A stretch of 64,000 nt of DNA from Saturnia japonica (taxonomy: Eukaryota; Arthropoda; Insecta; Lepidoptera; Saturniidae): positions 14,282,501 through 14,346,500 of the forward strand of contig CM065321.1 of the NCBI GenBank assembly GCA_033032175.1. Direction: 5' to 3'. The notes beneath the pieces are model-generated. The model ran no database searches and was not told the origin of the DNA. It saw nothing but the letters and a program-made list of their open reading frames with translations. Shown piece by piece: positions 10,123 through 22,110 of the stretch (within the stretch, counting starts at the first letter, position 1; every line of letters starts with the position of its first letter). The translations under genes were made by a program, and so were the position numbers.

Positions 10123-11335
10123 TTTAATATTGTTATTATTGGGTCTCACACGTTTCATATTCAAACCATCCAATTGAATAGCAAATCACTTTTTAAATTC
10201 TGTTGGTAAAGATTTTGATGCAGTTGTGTGTGGCGCCGTTTATTTGTATTAAATTGTTTTTTTTTTTAATTATATAATTGTTGATGGTTTATTTTAAAAA
10301 AATGTGTATAAGTTTGTACAAATAATCATTATTTTAATTTGATTTAAATAATGTTTGTTTGTACACTGTTAATTTATTTTTACACAGCAAAAAATAGATG
10401 TCAGTAGAATTAATTTATATAATTTTCATTGATTGTTTATACGTAGGATAAATACGTTAAATTTATTGTAGTTTTGTTAAACTAAATAAATATACCTCCT
10501 TAATGGGTACCTACATGAGTACAAACCTTTTTTTTCATACGAAAACAAACACGGAATAGGAAACGTAAATATAAAAACCCAAGCCTTTTCAAGGCCATTA
10601 GTATTTCACGTGAAGGCCTAGCTGACCCGGTTTATGGGATTACTGTGAAAGTCGGACTTAATTACGGGATAAAGCCGGATAAGCCACAATAAAATGTACC
10701 CTTATAAATCAATCTGGGTACCAAGATAAAGAGCCAGTTAGTGAGGCATTGTGCCTAGATTAGAAGAAAAATGTTAGTAAACAAATACATTTTACGGCCA
10801 TTTAACTTTTATTGAGACTTTAATATCCCACCCGAATTAAATATGTTCGAATTTTACAATATTACTCTTAATGTTTTTATAAACATAAAATATTATTTAT
10901 ATATTATTATCTATTAAAAAAAATGATTTAGGTTTGACATTATGTATGCATCACGGAAAAATACTGGATAAATTTTAATTAATTGTTTGTTGTTGTTTTA
11001 CTCCTTAAATCCTTCAAAAAAGAAAAAATATCACGATATCTGAATTCAATAAAAAGCTATTAAACTTTTAAGATACTATTTTTATAAGAATTACTCGTTC
11101 TTCTGTCATCCAAGCCAGCGATGCCGCGAGCTCAGCTAGTTGTAGATAAATAAATTATTCTAAAATTGTAACTACAAAGTTATTCAAATTATTATTAAAG
11201 ATTTTATTATTACAAGAACTATGTCAATATAACTTGTTATGAATATAATATTTCCTTTTCAAAAATAGTTATGTGAATACGATTAGATTAAATAGGTTAT
11301 GCATAGCGAAGGGTATTTAAATACGGCGGCGTAGT
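10123..11335. other. No gene; one GC-richer pocket at 10560-10760
   Basis: The pocket (for example CAAGGCCATTAGTATTTCACG and ACTTAATTACGGGATAAAGCC) has no repeat partner in the window and no long frame, so it may be conserved non-coding sequence or an unknown transposon. The rest is AT-rich. Confidence 0.4.
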
Positions 11336-11852
11336 GACTTGTTTAGGGTCCGTTTCCTCGGCGTGAAGCTCTTGGGTCAGGCAACCGCCCGCGCTATACA
11401 AGTGACACTATACGTGCATCACTTAGCTACCTACATACAACATTACACACGTATAAACACACACACGTGCACACCACATAGGTACATAGGTTCTGTGAGG
11501 GACCTTATTTTTTCTTTTTTTGCGCTAGTTAGTGTAGAAAACATTTCCGTTTACTAAATGCACATACGCATGTTCCCTTCCTTCCTCCCAGGAGGAAGGG
11601 AACGTGCCTATGAGTATATTTTAGTTAGCTCGAATCGTAGTTGTAGGGATTCGATTAGATCGCGACTTATTTGCGTACGCGACGACCGCCCGAGCCGAGG
11701 TCCGGCCACTTTGGCACCCTCGTGCGAGTCGTCCTAATAACTTTCACGGCTGAGTGCCCTCTGCGCTCGCCCCCAAGTCCGGTGAATCTGTAAAAGCCGC
11801 AGCGGCTTTAGGGCCCCTAAGGCAAACAGTGTAGTCAGATCTAAAAAAAAAA
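11336..11852 (+). mobile_element. Poly(A)-ended retroelement: block B (11336-11660) joined to block C (11660-11852)
   Basis: Block C matches the LINE 3' end at 5.40-5.58 kb (GGCCACTTTGGCACCC, CGCTCGCCCCCAAGTCCGG, TAAAAGCCGCAGCGGCTTTA) and ends in ten A residues. Block B matches 37.6-38.04 kb, including CTTGGGTCAGGCA, TTTGCGCTAGTTAGTGTAG and a hairpin at 11571-11606. B plus C could be one element's 3' untranslated region or a junction of two elements. The short open frames here do not resemble known proteins. Confidence 0.5.
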
Positions 11853-12230
11853 GTGACTTGTTTGAAAATGTTTCGTTTCATGGTTTAGCGTTTATTTGTA
11901 GAATAGTGTCGAGTCGCGACTACCTACATACAATGAGTAAGCATCGAGCAGTCAAAAGAGCACATTTGGGATCAATACGTGGTCATCGTCCGGTATTTCG
12001 GCTCAGGCGTTGCTGAAGGGATATACAGTCTGGCGAGGCGGATCTGTGCCAGCTTCAAGCCAACAATTGGCAAAAACTACGCGGGAACGGCAAAGTGTCG
12101 TGGTCATGTTTCGAAGGCCAAGACCTTTTACGGATCACCGAACCAAAATAGTCACTTATATCCAGATATTACACATAATTTGTGTGTGTTATTGTAACAA
12201 ATTAAAACACGCAAAGCATCTCCAATTTTA
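11853..12230. other. GC-richer segment with overlapping short frames, unidentified
   Basis: Two plus-strand frames of about 72 codons overlap here. Neither resembles a known protein and they are in different phases. The base composition differs from the surroundings and suggests a transposon fragment. Confidence 0.35.
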
Positions 12231-12413
12231 AATTTTTCTATTTTAATAATTCTGTGACTCTGTCTGTACATGTATGTTTTTCCAAATTTGTGATAGATTT
12301 CTTTATTAAAAAAATGATATTTTTTAACGGTCTTATTCTGGTTTAGCTCTAATTTCAAGACGAAAAGAATTACTGTGTAATGAACGCATACAAAGTCACG
12401 GGGCAACGCTAGT
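12231..12413 (+). mobile_element. Helitron-like 3' end
   Basis: Ends TCACGGGGCAACGCTAGTT, like the CTAGT ends elsewhere in the window. CTGTGACTCTGTCTGTACATG inside recalls such elements. The 5' end is unresolved. Confidence 0.35.
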
Positions 12414-13098
12414 TTTTAAATATCCATTTAATGCATCAAGTGCACCCGTAACGTATTGCTTCCTTTTAAAAGTAATAAAATAGAAAAACTTTATAAAACG
12501 ACCGAAAATTAAAATAATTGCCTCCTTATAGATTCTAAGTGATATTCTGGGTTATAAAAACGCGGCAGTTTCTTTTACGGTATCATGATATGACCCAGGA
12601 CTAAACTCTCATAAAATATATAAGAGCTTTTTAAAAGCACACGTGGATAATTTTCAATGTGTATTCGTTTCATTTCGGCCGGATATCGCGCGGATTCGTC
12701 TCGGTAACGACGACGTTTCGCCATTAAAATGTATACCGCGCGGTATCTCATAATAATAAACCCCTTTTTTCCTACATTTCCTTCGCAAAGTTCGTGCGTT
12801 AAGCACTCGAGTTAGAGATGGGAAAGTGAAAAGTGTATCCCGGACGCAGCATTGCGCCGGACTAAATAGATACTGTGATTAATAAAATTTCCCCTCGTCG
12901 TGTTTAATTCGATAGGCAGTGAAAATAAACCATACTATTGAGCCGAATGTTCATGGATTTGATTTCTGCCCACGACTAACTTTTGTATTATAAGCATAAT
13001 TGTCAGTTGAAAGTCTATGTGTTAAACATCTTTATGTATTATGTCAGTGCTACTTTTCGAGAATAATTACAAAAGAAGAAAAAGGGATCTTTCATACA
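12414..13098. other. No gene; GC-richer pocket at 12660-12860
   Basis: The pocket contains GGCCGGATATCGCGCGGATTC and TATACCGCGCGGTAT (a short palindrome). No coding was recognised and there is no repeat partner in the window. Confidence 0.4.
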
Positions 13099-13099
13099 A

Positions 13100-14056
13100 T
13101 CATCATCATCATCATTTCAGCCGCAGGACGTCCACTGCTGAACATAGGCCTCCCCCATAGATCTCCAGAGCGACCGATCTTGTGCAGCCTGCTCCCAACG
13201 GCTCCCAGCGGCCTTTATTAGGTCGTCTTTCCATCTAGTGGGGGGCCGTCCTACGCTGCGCTTTCCGGTGCGTGGTCTCCAATCGAGAACCTTTCTGCCC
13301 CAACGGCCGTCAGTTCTCTGAACTATGTGCCCTGCCCACTGCCACTTCAATTTGCTATTCCTTTTGGCTATGTCGGTGACCTTAGTTTGTCTAAGGATCT
13401 CCTCATTTCTGATTCGATCTCGTAGAGAAACACCAAGCATAGCCCTCTCCATAGCTCGCTAAGCGACCTTGAGTTTTCTTATGAGGCCCACAGTGAGCAA
13501 CCACGTCTCTGTGTCGTATGTCATCACTGGCAACACACACCGGTCAAAGACTTTCGTCTTGAGGCACTGAGGTATTTTGGACGAGAAAACGTCGCGCAGT
13601 TTCCCGAACGCTGCCCAGCCGAGTTGGATTCGTCGACTGACCTCTTTTTCAAAGTTGGACCTACCTAACTGGACTGTTTGTTTCAGGTACACATATTCTT
13701 CAACAACTTCTAGACAAGAGTTCCCAACTGATTGATACTGGCGTGGGCACCTCATGGACATTCGACATGATTTTCGTTTTGTCCATGTTCATTTTAAGGC
13801 CCACCTGTTGAGAAACTCCGTCGAGGCATCGAGCATTATGCCAAGATCTTCCAGCGATTCTGCCATGACTACGATGTCGTCAGCAAATCGAAGGTGAGTG
13901 ATGTACTCACCATTGACATTGATGCTGAGTCCTTGTCATTCTAGGAGCTTGAAGGCGTCCGCTAGGGCGGCGGTAAACAGTTTCGGAGATATTACGTCTC
14001 CCTATCTAACGCCTCTTCCCAAAGGAATTGCCTTCGTGCACTGCTCCTGTACTCTA
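13100..14056 (-). pseudogene. RTE-type LINE, dead 3' fragment
   Basis: Homologous, in reverse, to 49093-50045. On the minus strand it covers the end of the RT domain (through the FADD box, QGDVISPKL region), the thumb and connection, and the C-terminal box WAGHIVQR...VGRPPTRWKDDLIK. It ends in a (CAT)n tail at 13100-13115. It is broken: TAG and TGA replace an Arg and a Trp codon near 14006 and 13940, a base is lost near 13830, and Gln before RAMERAML is TAG at 13458. The endonuclease and the first half of the RT are absent. Confidence 0.8.
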
Positions 14057-14608
14057 CATACATACAATATTTATATTAATTGAACAAAGTTATAATTTTT
14101 TAAAGGTAGAAATTGATGCGTGGTTTAAGAAACATTTATTTTCAAGAATAGGTATTTCTAAAGTAAAAATATTGCTGGCGCGCTGCTCCCGAACCCTCAC
14201 CGTATAGAGTGCGAAAGTGACAAATACAGGTCAGACTGATTATACCTAAGTAAAATTGATAAAATCAGAGTTAATATACTCCTGTAACCTCCTCCAAAAC
14301 TAAACCGATTTCAATTTTTTCTTTAACAATAATATAAGTAGAACTTTAGCTAAGTCTATATGTCTTTATTTTTCTTTTTGTTGTCCTCGAATTTGTTTAC
14401 TGGACGTCTGAACATGACAGTAGAAAAGGGCAATTTTCGTAATTTTAGAAGGCTAGTTTTTATATTATAATAATTCATTTATGCAAAAATTAATACATGT
14501 AATTTTAATTGTAATGTAGATTTTATAGCATAAAAATATTTGCCCTAATACCATTATCTAGGGAGGAAACAGGGAAATACGTGTGTGTTAGCAAAACACT
14601 ACTGCTAT
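14057..14608. other. No recognisable feature
   Basis: AT-rich; no gene or clear repeat. Confidence 0.5.
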
Positions 14609-14704
14609 CGAAAACGTAAAAAAAATTATGGAATTGACATGTCTGATCACGTGATTTAACGTTCAATTATGTCAATTCCATATATTTTTTTACGTTTTCG
14701 TTAG
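14606..14704. mobile_element. Foldback element or large hairpin
   Basis: The left arm 14609-14640 (CGAAAACGTAAAAAAAATTA then TGGAATTGACAT) is almost exactly the reverse complement of 14669-14700. About 28 bases lie between them. It could be a tiny MITE or a hairpin. Confidence 0.6.
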
Positions 14705-15414
14705 CGTTAAAAATTGTAGTAAGGTAGCTTGGTTAAGTACCGAGGTGTTATATTGATTAAAGATAATCACTTTACACGTGTACTGAGTTATTACATACAC
14801 TCTAATTGGATCTTTGACGCTAACAGACGGGTGTAAGGTTAATGTGTGTCTCCTCTCTGTGGCATTGTAGCCCCCAAATGGCTTAACCAGAATCATCTGG
14901 AATCTGCAAGATACCTAACTCCTCACCAACTTATAGCAAATATATCGTGTTGTCTCATTGGAATGGTCTAAATGAATAGGTTACTTGTGTTGGACTTAAA
15001 AATTTTAATTTACGCTGTTTTGTACTTACTGTAGTGACGCTTTATTCTACACAAAAATTGCTCATTATAGCATTAAACTTTAATTGATAAAAAAATATTA
15101 TATTGGACTTTAATTTAAAAGGGAACAATAATTATTATATCCCGGTACATTCGCCATACCTACACTCATATCTACCTTCTTATTCTTCAAATTGTAGGTT
15201 TTCTTAACTCATATTTCACGTAAGCAGCTTACTTTTTACCTCATATTTACACCGGGACGAGCTACAATGATGTCGTTGAGAATATTTTTGTACGGAACAC
15301 ACGTATACATTTAATTTATTATATTTTCTTTGGATTATAGTAGATTTACGTTCACTTTTTATTTTGTTTTTCTTCTTAAGGATATAATATTTAAAATTAT
15401 ATTTAAGGGTCGGT
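14705..15414. other. No recognisable feature
   Basis: AT-rich; a 68-codon minus frame at 14690-14896 is not protein-like. Confidence 0.5.
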
Positions 15415-15570
15415 AAAGTATGTGATGGTAATTTTTAACAAAAAAGAAAATAGACTTCAATGATTTTAAAGATTTCGCTTATGTATCTTCGAAGTTGAAG
15501 GTCCAATGCCAGTGGAATTAAAATGGGACCACCCTTGAGGTATCACAGCTATAAAATCACATTTTCTTAC
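15415..15570 (+). repeat. Dispersed repeat (family P), single unit
   Basis: AAGGTCCAATGCCAGTGGAATTAAAATGGGACCACCCTTGAGGTAT in part matches both units of the tandem copy at 44.83-45.24 kb. Confidence 0.5.
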
Positions 15571-15637
15571 GTTCTTTTAGAAATAGACTTAACACATCCT
15601 AGTAATAGATACCTAGATTTGATAAATTATATTATAA

Positions 15638-15892
15638 ACTAGCTGATACCCGCGACTTCGTCTGCAGGGTTTATTATATTATATTACCACCAAGGCAAAT
15701 AAATACATTACTGAATGCGCGTACTTTTAAAAATCGTAGTTTGTTAAAACTTCAATAGCTTTTTATTGAATGGAGATATCTTGATATTTTTTATTAGATA
15801 TTGACCAATTAAATAAGGAGTAAAACAAAAAAAAACTGATTAAAATCTATCCGGTAGTTCTTGCGTGATGCGCGCATAACGGCAAATCTCTA
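15638..15892 (-). mobile_element. Helitron-like element, 3' end at 15638
   Basis: On the minus strand it ends CAGACGAAGTCGCGGGTATC then AGCTAGTTT, the GC-rich end followed by CTAGT seen in Helitron-like repeats. The 5' limit is uncertain. Confidence 0.4.
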
Positions 15893-17035
15893 TCATTATT
15901 TATTTATTGTCACATCAACGACACGTTCATTCATTCTTACAATAACAAATACATCACAAGTTAGGGAATATCTGATGTATCTTTACAGCTATGCACATCT
16001 TGTTAAACTATGCCGCAGCACAACCCCAACAAAAACAAAAACAAATTACAAATATGAAGATCGCTACAAATCAAATAAAATAGCGAATGATTTATATAAT
16101 TTTGAGCGAAAATTGCAGAAAGAGAAATTAATGATGTCAATATCAACATTATTTTTATTAACATCGCTATACAATTCCTTAAAGCGATTCAAAGGTGAAC
16201 AGATATTCGCTCTGAAATGTGTTTTAGAAAAGGTTCTTTGAATAGGAAATCTTGGTATCTTCCTAGGAACATTTAGATTTAATTCTTGTAATAACATCAG
16301 GGACTAAAATAACTTCGTTAACAAGCTTATGTGTAAAAGAATAAGTTCGAAGATATTACGTCTATTTTGCAGAGACATAAGATTAAAGTGCTTTAAACGA
16401 GTTTTATAATCAGCGCGGTAAGGGCATTTCTGGTCTTTGCGAGAGAGGAATTTTGTAAAATTGCGTTGAATGCGCTCTAAGCGATCAATATGGATATTAT
16501 AGTGAGGGTTCCAAATACTTGTTCCGTACTCAAAAATGCCCCTAACCAGGGTTTTTAAAAAGATATATATTGTTTTTATGTCACGGAATTCATTACACAT
16601 GCGCTTAACAAACCCACACATTTTCCAGACCTTAGATATCGTAATACTTATGTGATCAGTACATTGTAACTTGCTGTCTATCTCGATTCCCAAATATCTA
16701 ATCTTTGTTTTTGCTTGCAAAGCTTCAGTACCTATGAAGTAACTAGAAATAATTATATATTTATTTTTTGTAAATTTAATGTGTACAAACTTGCTTTCGT
16801 TTAGTTCCATTTTTTTTCAGTGCACCAGTCTTCGATACATTTCAAATCTCTTTGAATAAGAACTAAGTCATTTACATTTTTGATTACCCTATATAATTTT
16901 AAGTCATCCGTATATAGTAAACATTCGGTGTGTTTGGTATAACAAGTAATATCATTAATAATAATGAAAAATAGTAATGGTCCTAAATGGGAACCTTGCG
17001 GAACTCCTGATGTAGCGTAAAAAGGACCAGAATAG
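15893..17035 (-). pseudogene. CR1/Jockey-like LINE, 3' part, with RT remnants
   Basis: Minus strand. From 17030 downward it encodes SGVPQGSHLGPLLFFIIIND and CLLYTDDLKLYR (an RT catalytic box with LYTDD in place of the usual FADD), then reaches a stop. The frame 16810-16304 then continues TKIRYLGIEIDSKLQ, GIFEYGTSIWNPHY, RLERIQRNFTKFL and LMSLQNRRNIFELILL. After a shift at about 16300, 16297-16064 gives the C-terminal LNVPRKIPRFPIQ. The 3' UTR ends at a short AATAAATAAATAATG tail near 15893. At least two frame breaks; 5'-truncated within the RT. Confidence 0.75.
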
Positions 17036-17039
17036 GTAA

Positions 17040-17498
17040 TTTATATAGAAAATAAATTAGAAATCTGGAGCAGTTAATCAAGAAAATTTATAATTTATTG
17101 TTGAAAATAGCGAATAATTATTTTAATATGTATATTATGTGATCTTTGCCCATTTTTGTTATTTTAAATTTAATTTAACAAATTAACTCCTGAATGCTTC
17201 TTTTTGTTTTATAGAAACTAGCTGTAAATTAGTGGAATTGTCGTCCTTTACTCCCCCTGACCGCGCTAATGGGCTGGGGTAGAAAGAACACCCAAACTAA
17301 ATTAACAACTTTTAATTAGTTACCCTTGTATAGCGTGGCTTACATGGTTAAGCTCATGTTTTGTCAAAATGATTATAAATCTCCGCACCGTGTTATTCTG
17401 TCCAGGGAGGGCTTGTCTGAAAATAGATTTCTGAGGACTTATTGAGTATAGTATCTCTACCAATTTTATGGGCATTTCATTTTGAATGTTTATAATAA
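17040..17498. other. No gene; a GC-richer patch at 17250-17290
   Basis: AACTAGCTGTAAATTAG near 17218 may be a worn Helitron-like end. Nothing else recognised. Confidence 0.4.
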
Positions 17499-17800
17499 AC
17501 CAGCTTACCCGCGTAACTTCATCTGCGTCTTATAAGAGAGAAAGAGAGAGAAAGGGTTAAAGAAGGTGGGTCTTGGCACTGTATACCGCCCGCCTCCCAC
17601 ATTATTCTGCATAATAAAAATGCGCTCGCGATACTCGATCATTATTTTGCTGCCGAGTTATTTTAAAACTGTTATATCTCCTAAGATATTCATTTAAATC
17701 TATTACTGTAAAGGGCAATTTATGTTCAAAATTAAATACTTGTGATGAATAACGTATTTATTTCGATAAGGATTAATAGTATTTATATAAAAATATTGTA
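17499..17800 (-). mobile_element. Helitron-like repeat (family K), copy 1
   Basis: Shares with 54408-54720 ACCCGCGTAACTTCATCTGCGT, AAGAGAGAAAGAGAG, ATTATTTTGCTGCCGAGTTATTTTAAAA, TATATCTCCTAAGATATTCAT and TATTTCGATAAGGATTA. The GC-rich end with AGCT lies at the low-coordinate side, so the element reads on the minus strand. Confidence 0.55.
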
Positions 17801-19583
17801 TGTCATATTATAACTTTCTTTTTTATTTGTTTTGATACAAAATTTTAAACAATGTTGTATATTTTCAATTTGTATTTTTAATAGACTTTAAATTTAAATG
17901 ATGTTAAAAGTAGTTAATTTTTTAAATATTTACTCTTGAGAACAATGATCGATGTCTGAAACTCTCTTTGAATGACGATTTTTTTAAATCAATTTAATAA
18001 AAGTTCTAAAATACTTTGTATGTGTTTTGATACTATGATATATTTTCCTTTAATCGGTAAAGTCAAACCCTCAATAAATCATATACATTTTGCAGTATGC
18101 ACTAAAACATTATAAAGAAATTTAAAATCGCTACTCTCGAAATTCGTTAATTCTTAATTGCGTCGCTATTCAGGCAAACCAACGATATAGGAATTCTGCA
18201 GATTCTAAATTATGCTGCAGAATCAGGTCAAGATTGCCCTTTTCTTCTAATATAATTGATGTAACAGAATACCTAATTTCGACACGATCAGACCTGTGGA
18301 AGGTGTTCACATCCACTCATCATCTAGAAATGAGTTGATAATCTTCAAACAGATGAACAGGTTTTCTTAAGTCACAGCCGAGAACATTTTCACTCGAGTC
18401 ATATTTTACACAAAAGAAAAACTAGATCAAAATCGGTTCAGCCAATACAGATACGTATGTTAAATTTATAGAAACCCTCTGTTTGCACCGGGGATTAAAA
18501 AAGAAATAATTTATTTGAAAACATTGTCATTAAGTAAATACTAAACTCCAAAGAGTATAAAATAAATATTCTAATGTCTTAGTTAAAACTACAGAGCTTT
18601 AAAAACACTAAATCACTGTTAACCACTGCTTAGGTAATTAAATAAAAAGATAACAAAGAATAATTAGATATATTCTGAAGCATTTTCCATTTAAGTGTAA
18701 TAAACTTAGGGCCTATTTCCGCAAAGCACCGCTCGAATGAAATCCATGCAATCCTGATTTTTTAAAGTCACTTAATTTATTTTTACTGTCGGAACTAAAA
18801 CCAAATTCTATTTAGATCGCGGTTCTGAACGATCTCTAATCCGGCTTCCTCGCCTTTAGTGTCGGGAATAAAAAAAGTCGGTACTACCGCTTCCAATTTA
18901 AGTTTTTAACTGCTTTTTAATCTTGTAGATATCTTTACAATTATAATTTTTATCGTATTTTTATTGAAATGCTAGTTTTTACTCATTGTACAATTGTCTT
19001 TTTTTCTCTTTGAACCATTGTGGTCCAAATGGCTCATTCTTCAAAATTAAAAACACATTACCATATCGACCGTCTCATTACTATATCACCATTTCACATA
19101 ACCTTGACTGTTAACATTACCGAATAGGAAATATCTTTCTGAAAACTAGGCCACCACCAGTGCCTTCTTCATTCCGAAGAGTAGGGTAGTCCACCATTCA
19201 GTAAATATGTATAAATAAAATTGCAAAATTGCTAAAAAAAATTTCAAACTAAATTTTTCCGCAATTTTGGAGAATGTGCCTAATCATTTTCTGATGGTAA
19301 ACGTATTTAAGTAGATGCACAAAATTAATCAGCGAAATAAATTAAATCCATTAACTGAAGATTATGTCATATGTCTGGACTTGTTAACCATACTTGCGAC
19401 TAAGTATTTCATATCTGAAATATATATGTTTTTTTAAATTGGGGCTTTATGGGATACCTAGCAGACGTGGATCAGGTTTAAGTTTAATCATATTAATGTA
19501 TTAAAATATAAATTAGGAAAATTGGACAAGTAGAGAGAAGAACTCGTGCCCTGAGATTCCAAACTATTTAAACTACATTATTA
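17801..19583. other. No gene; weak transposon debris
   Basis: 18290-18470 (with ATCAAAATCGGTTCAGCCAAT) looks like an old transposon. 19140-19200 has a GC-richer scrap. The rest is AT-rich and featureless. Confidence 0.4.
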
Positions 19584-19840
19584 TCTATACAATTAATAAA
19601 ATTGAAATGTCTGTTTGTAATGTCAAAATAACAGTTTTTTTACGAAATGCATATGAAAGTATATACGATACCAATTAAAAAATGCCTATTTTTAAAATTT
19701 TTGTCTGTCTATCTGTTTGTCCCAGGCAATCTCCGAAACGGTTGGACCGATTTTGACGAGACTTTCACTAGTGGATACCTGAATTTATAGGAAGTAGTTT
19801 AAGCTACTTTAATTTTAGAAAAAGAATTAGGGTTTCCCAC
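19584..19840 (+). mobile_element. Dispersed repeat (family I), copy 1
   Basis: Starts TCTATACAATTAATAAAATTG and contains TGTCTGTTTGTAATG, GAAATGCATATG and CTCCGAAACGGTTGGACCGATTTTGA in part, ending near GAATTAGGGTTT. It matches 46733-47010 in reverse. The TC start is Helitron-like but no CTAGT end was found. Confidence 0.55.
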
Positions 19841-19859
19841 AAATAAAAAAAAACTGGTC

Positions 19860-20095
19860 ATCGTGAATCAATTTGGGTGTTTAAAAGGCTTATGCTGAGT
19901 AAACCATAAGAGATATAGCAAATAAAAGTAGTATATAGTTATAGGCATTAAAAAGACCAACAAAAAAGTCTGGGAGAGTATACGTCTATCTTCAAAGGAA
20001 CACCCACAATAAGCATTTTTGTCTTTAAAATAGCCGGGAGTGGGGAGCAAGATTCGCACGGGCATTCTATAGTCCACATGAGCGAAGCCACGGCA
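19860..20095 (-). mobile_element. Dispersed repeat (family Q), copy 1
   Basis: On the minus strand TATTTTAAAGACAAAAATGCTTATTGTGGGTG and GAAGATAGAC in part match 22.51-22.56 kb. The upstream TGAGCGAAGCCACGGCAC recalls GC-rich Helitron-like ends. Confidence 0.45.
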
Positions 20096-21716
20096 CAGCT
20101 TGTCTTTAATAATCGTCTTTATATATAATCCTTAGGTATATTCTCCAAAGTCTCTCGGCCCGTCCGCCTTTTTGTCTGTTAGCACGTTTATAACTCGAAA
20201 ATCACACAAAAAAACTAATTTCGGATGCCTTCGTATTAATATTTTATAAATGTATTTCCCAAAAGTTTTAATAACGTTATGTAACAAAACATAGGAAAGA
20301 GCAAAGATGGTAATAGAAAATCAACTTGGAAAAAATCACTAACGGCACGATTTCTTGAAATACACTGCCAAAACCGTAAAATTTAGTATATAAACATAAT
20401 ACAAATAGGTGATAAAAATACCTTCTTGTATAATATACTAGACATTTATGTAGACTAGAAAGATTTAAAATAAGTCTGATATATCTTGTACAATTAACTT
20501 TAATGTCTAAGACACATTAAGTTATTTAATGTTACAAAAGAAATCAAAAATGTTTACATTATGTTGTTTACAGCTTTGTTTAAAAAAGTAATTTTAACTT
20601 ATTTACATAATAAACCTTAAGTCAAGATAATGTAAAGCTTTCACTACTACCACGCAGACAAAAGTAATTAAATTAGGATGGCTGTATAATATTCGACAGT
20701 TATCTAATTTACATGGTCCTATTATTTAATTAGTTTTGGCAAACAACGAAACATCTCCGAAATCGACCCAGTAAATGAGCACTGACAAAAACCTCTTCAA
20801 GCGTTATGAAGTTATGATAGTTCAAAACAACGCCATCTGATTCTTAATAGAATATGAACCTTAAAATATTATCGAGAGGGCCCACATTTCATTTTAAGAG
20901 TCGACTGAAATATCGAGGTATTAACATCAAAGTTTCTCTAAATAAAGTTAATTCCCGTTTGAAAGAGATTTTCATGATACCTAATTTAAATGTTATTCCT
21001 GTTTTTAAATTTATTGAATTAAATTAAAAACCTGACACAACCTATGTTATTTTATAAGAGACAGACATAGAACGGACTGAAAGGAGCTGAATTGTAAATT
21101 TTGTGATTTGATAGCCACGGCTCATAGCTTAGAAATATTTAGAAATACTTAATAGCTTACATTTAAAACGAAGTCTGTAATTGGTGAAAAGAGAACTTCC
21201 GAGAAACGCACTGAAAGGGTATACGTAACCAATTAAATTACATGAACATTAAGAATATATACCATGGATTTAGTGTTTCGGGATTAACCTTCAGGTAGCC
21301 AAATTCGAAAAGATCGCCTCTCTACTAATTTGTATTTCAATTTCCATCAGATAAGAAACAGAAACAAGATAAATATTTAGTACGTAAAAGAGTAGTTTAT
21401 AGAAAAGTAAATCAATTAGGATTTAAAGACCCACACTACAGAACCGTGCAGTCTGGTTTACAGAACTATAGTTAGACGTTAGCACATATCATGGTACGAA
21501 TAAATAAGTTGGATAATTCTTACCAACCGCGCAGATGTGGTCCTTCAAATGAGGCGTAAAGAAGTATTACGTTAGTGTGGCATCGACGATTGCAGATGAA
21601 ATTTGTGTTGCCGTTATTTGTAGTCTGTACCGTAATTACTATCAAGTGCTGTACAGCCATTTTTCCCATCTAGTATAGATTTTTTTTTCTTTGTCGATAT
21701 ATGTACAATATTTATT
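20096..21716. other. No gene recognised
   Basis: AT-rich with only very short frames; 20140-20190 resembles old transposon sequence. No RNA gene found. Confidence 0.45.
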
Positions 21717-22090
21717 AAAAATCCCGTCGGATCCGTGAAGGTGCTATTAAGTATCGAGATTATATTCTGTTTATGTTATCTATCTCAGATTATAAGTAAA
21801 AAAAATTACCCCTAATAAAATGTCAAAAAAGTTAGTGAAATGAGGGAACTTACGTGGCAATAAAGGCGGCGCGGCGCAACCGCCATACGATCAAAAGTAC
21901 CGTTGCGACGCGCCGCGCTGGGAAAAGCGACGGTGTTATCACGTTTTAAAAATTTGTTAAAACTTAAACTAAATATGTTAATTTTAAATTGCAATAATAT
22001 TTTTATTTTCATAATAAATAAAATTTTGTTATTTGTTTTGGTAATGTCATTGGGATACCTGTATATCCTTTTTGAATTCGACAGAGTTTT
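21717..22090. mobile_element. Terminal-inverted-repeat element (family H), copy 1
   Basis: 374 bp. The left end AAAATCCCGTCGGATCCGTG and the right end GAATTCGACAGAGTTTT are inverted repeats. A GC-rich core lies at 21865-21930 (GGCGGCGCGGCGCAACCGCC). It is the reverse complement of 61328-61721 along its length. No transposase is present, so it is a MITE. Left flanks of both copies read TTAA, but a clean target duplication is not proven. Confidence 0.65.
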
Positions 22091-22110
22091 ATATATATAT
22101 ATATATATAT
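22091..22110. repeat. (AT)10 microsatellite
   Basis: Uninterrupted AT repeat directly at the right end of the family H element. Confidence 0.9.

Noticed and set aside
11979..12231. Two overlapping frames as a zinc-finger or gag fragment
   Set aside because: A few Cys and His residues appear but not in a spaced motif; phases overlap and neither is protein-like.
15861..16241. 126-codon plus-strand frame as a gene
   Set aside because: It lies mostly antisense to the C-terminus and 3' UTR of the LINE on the minus strand.
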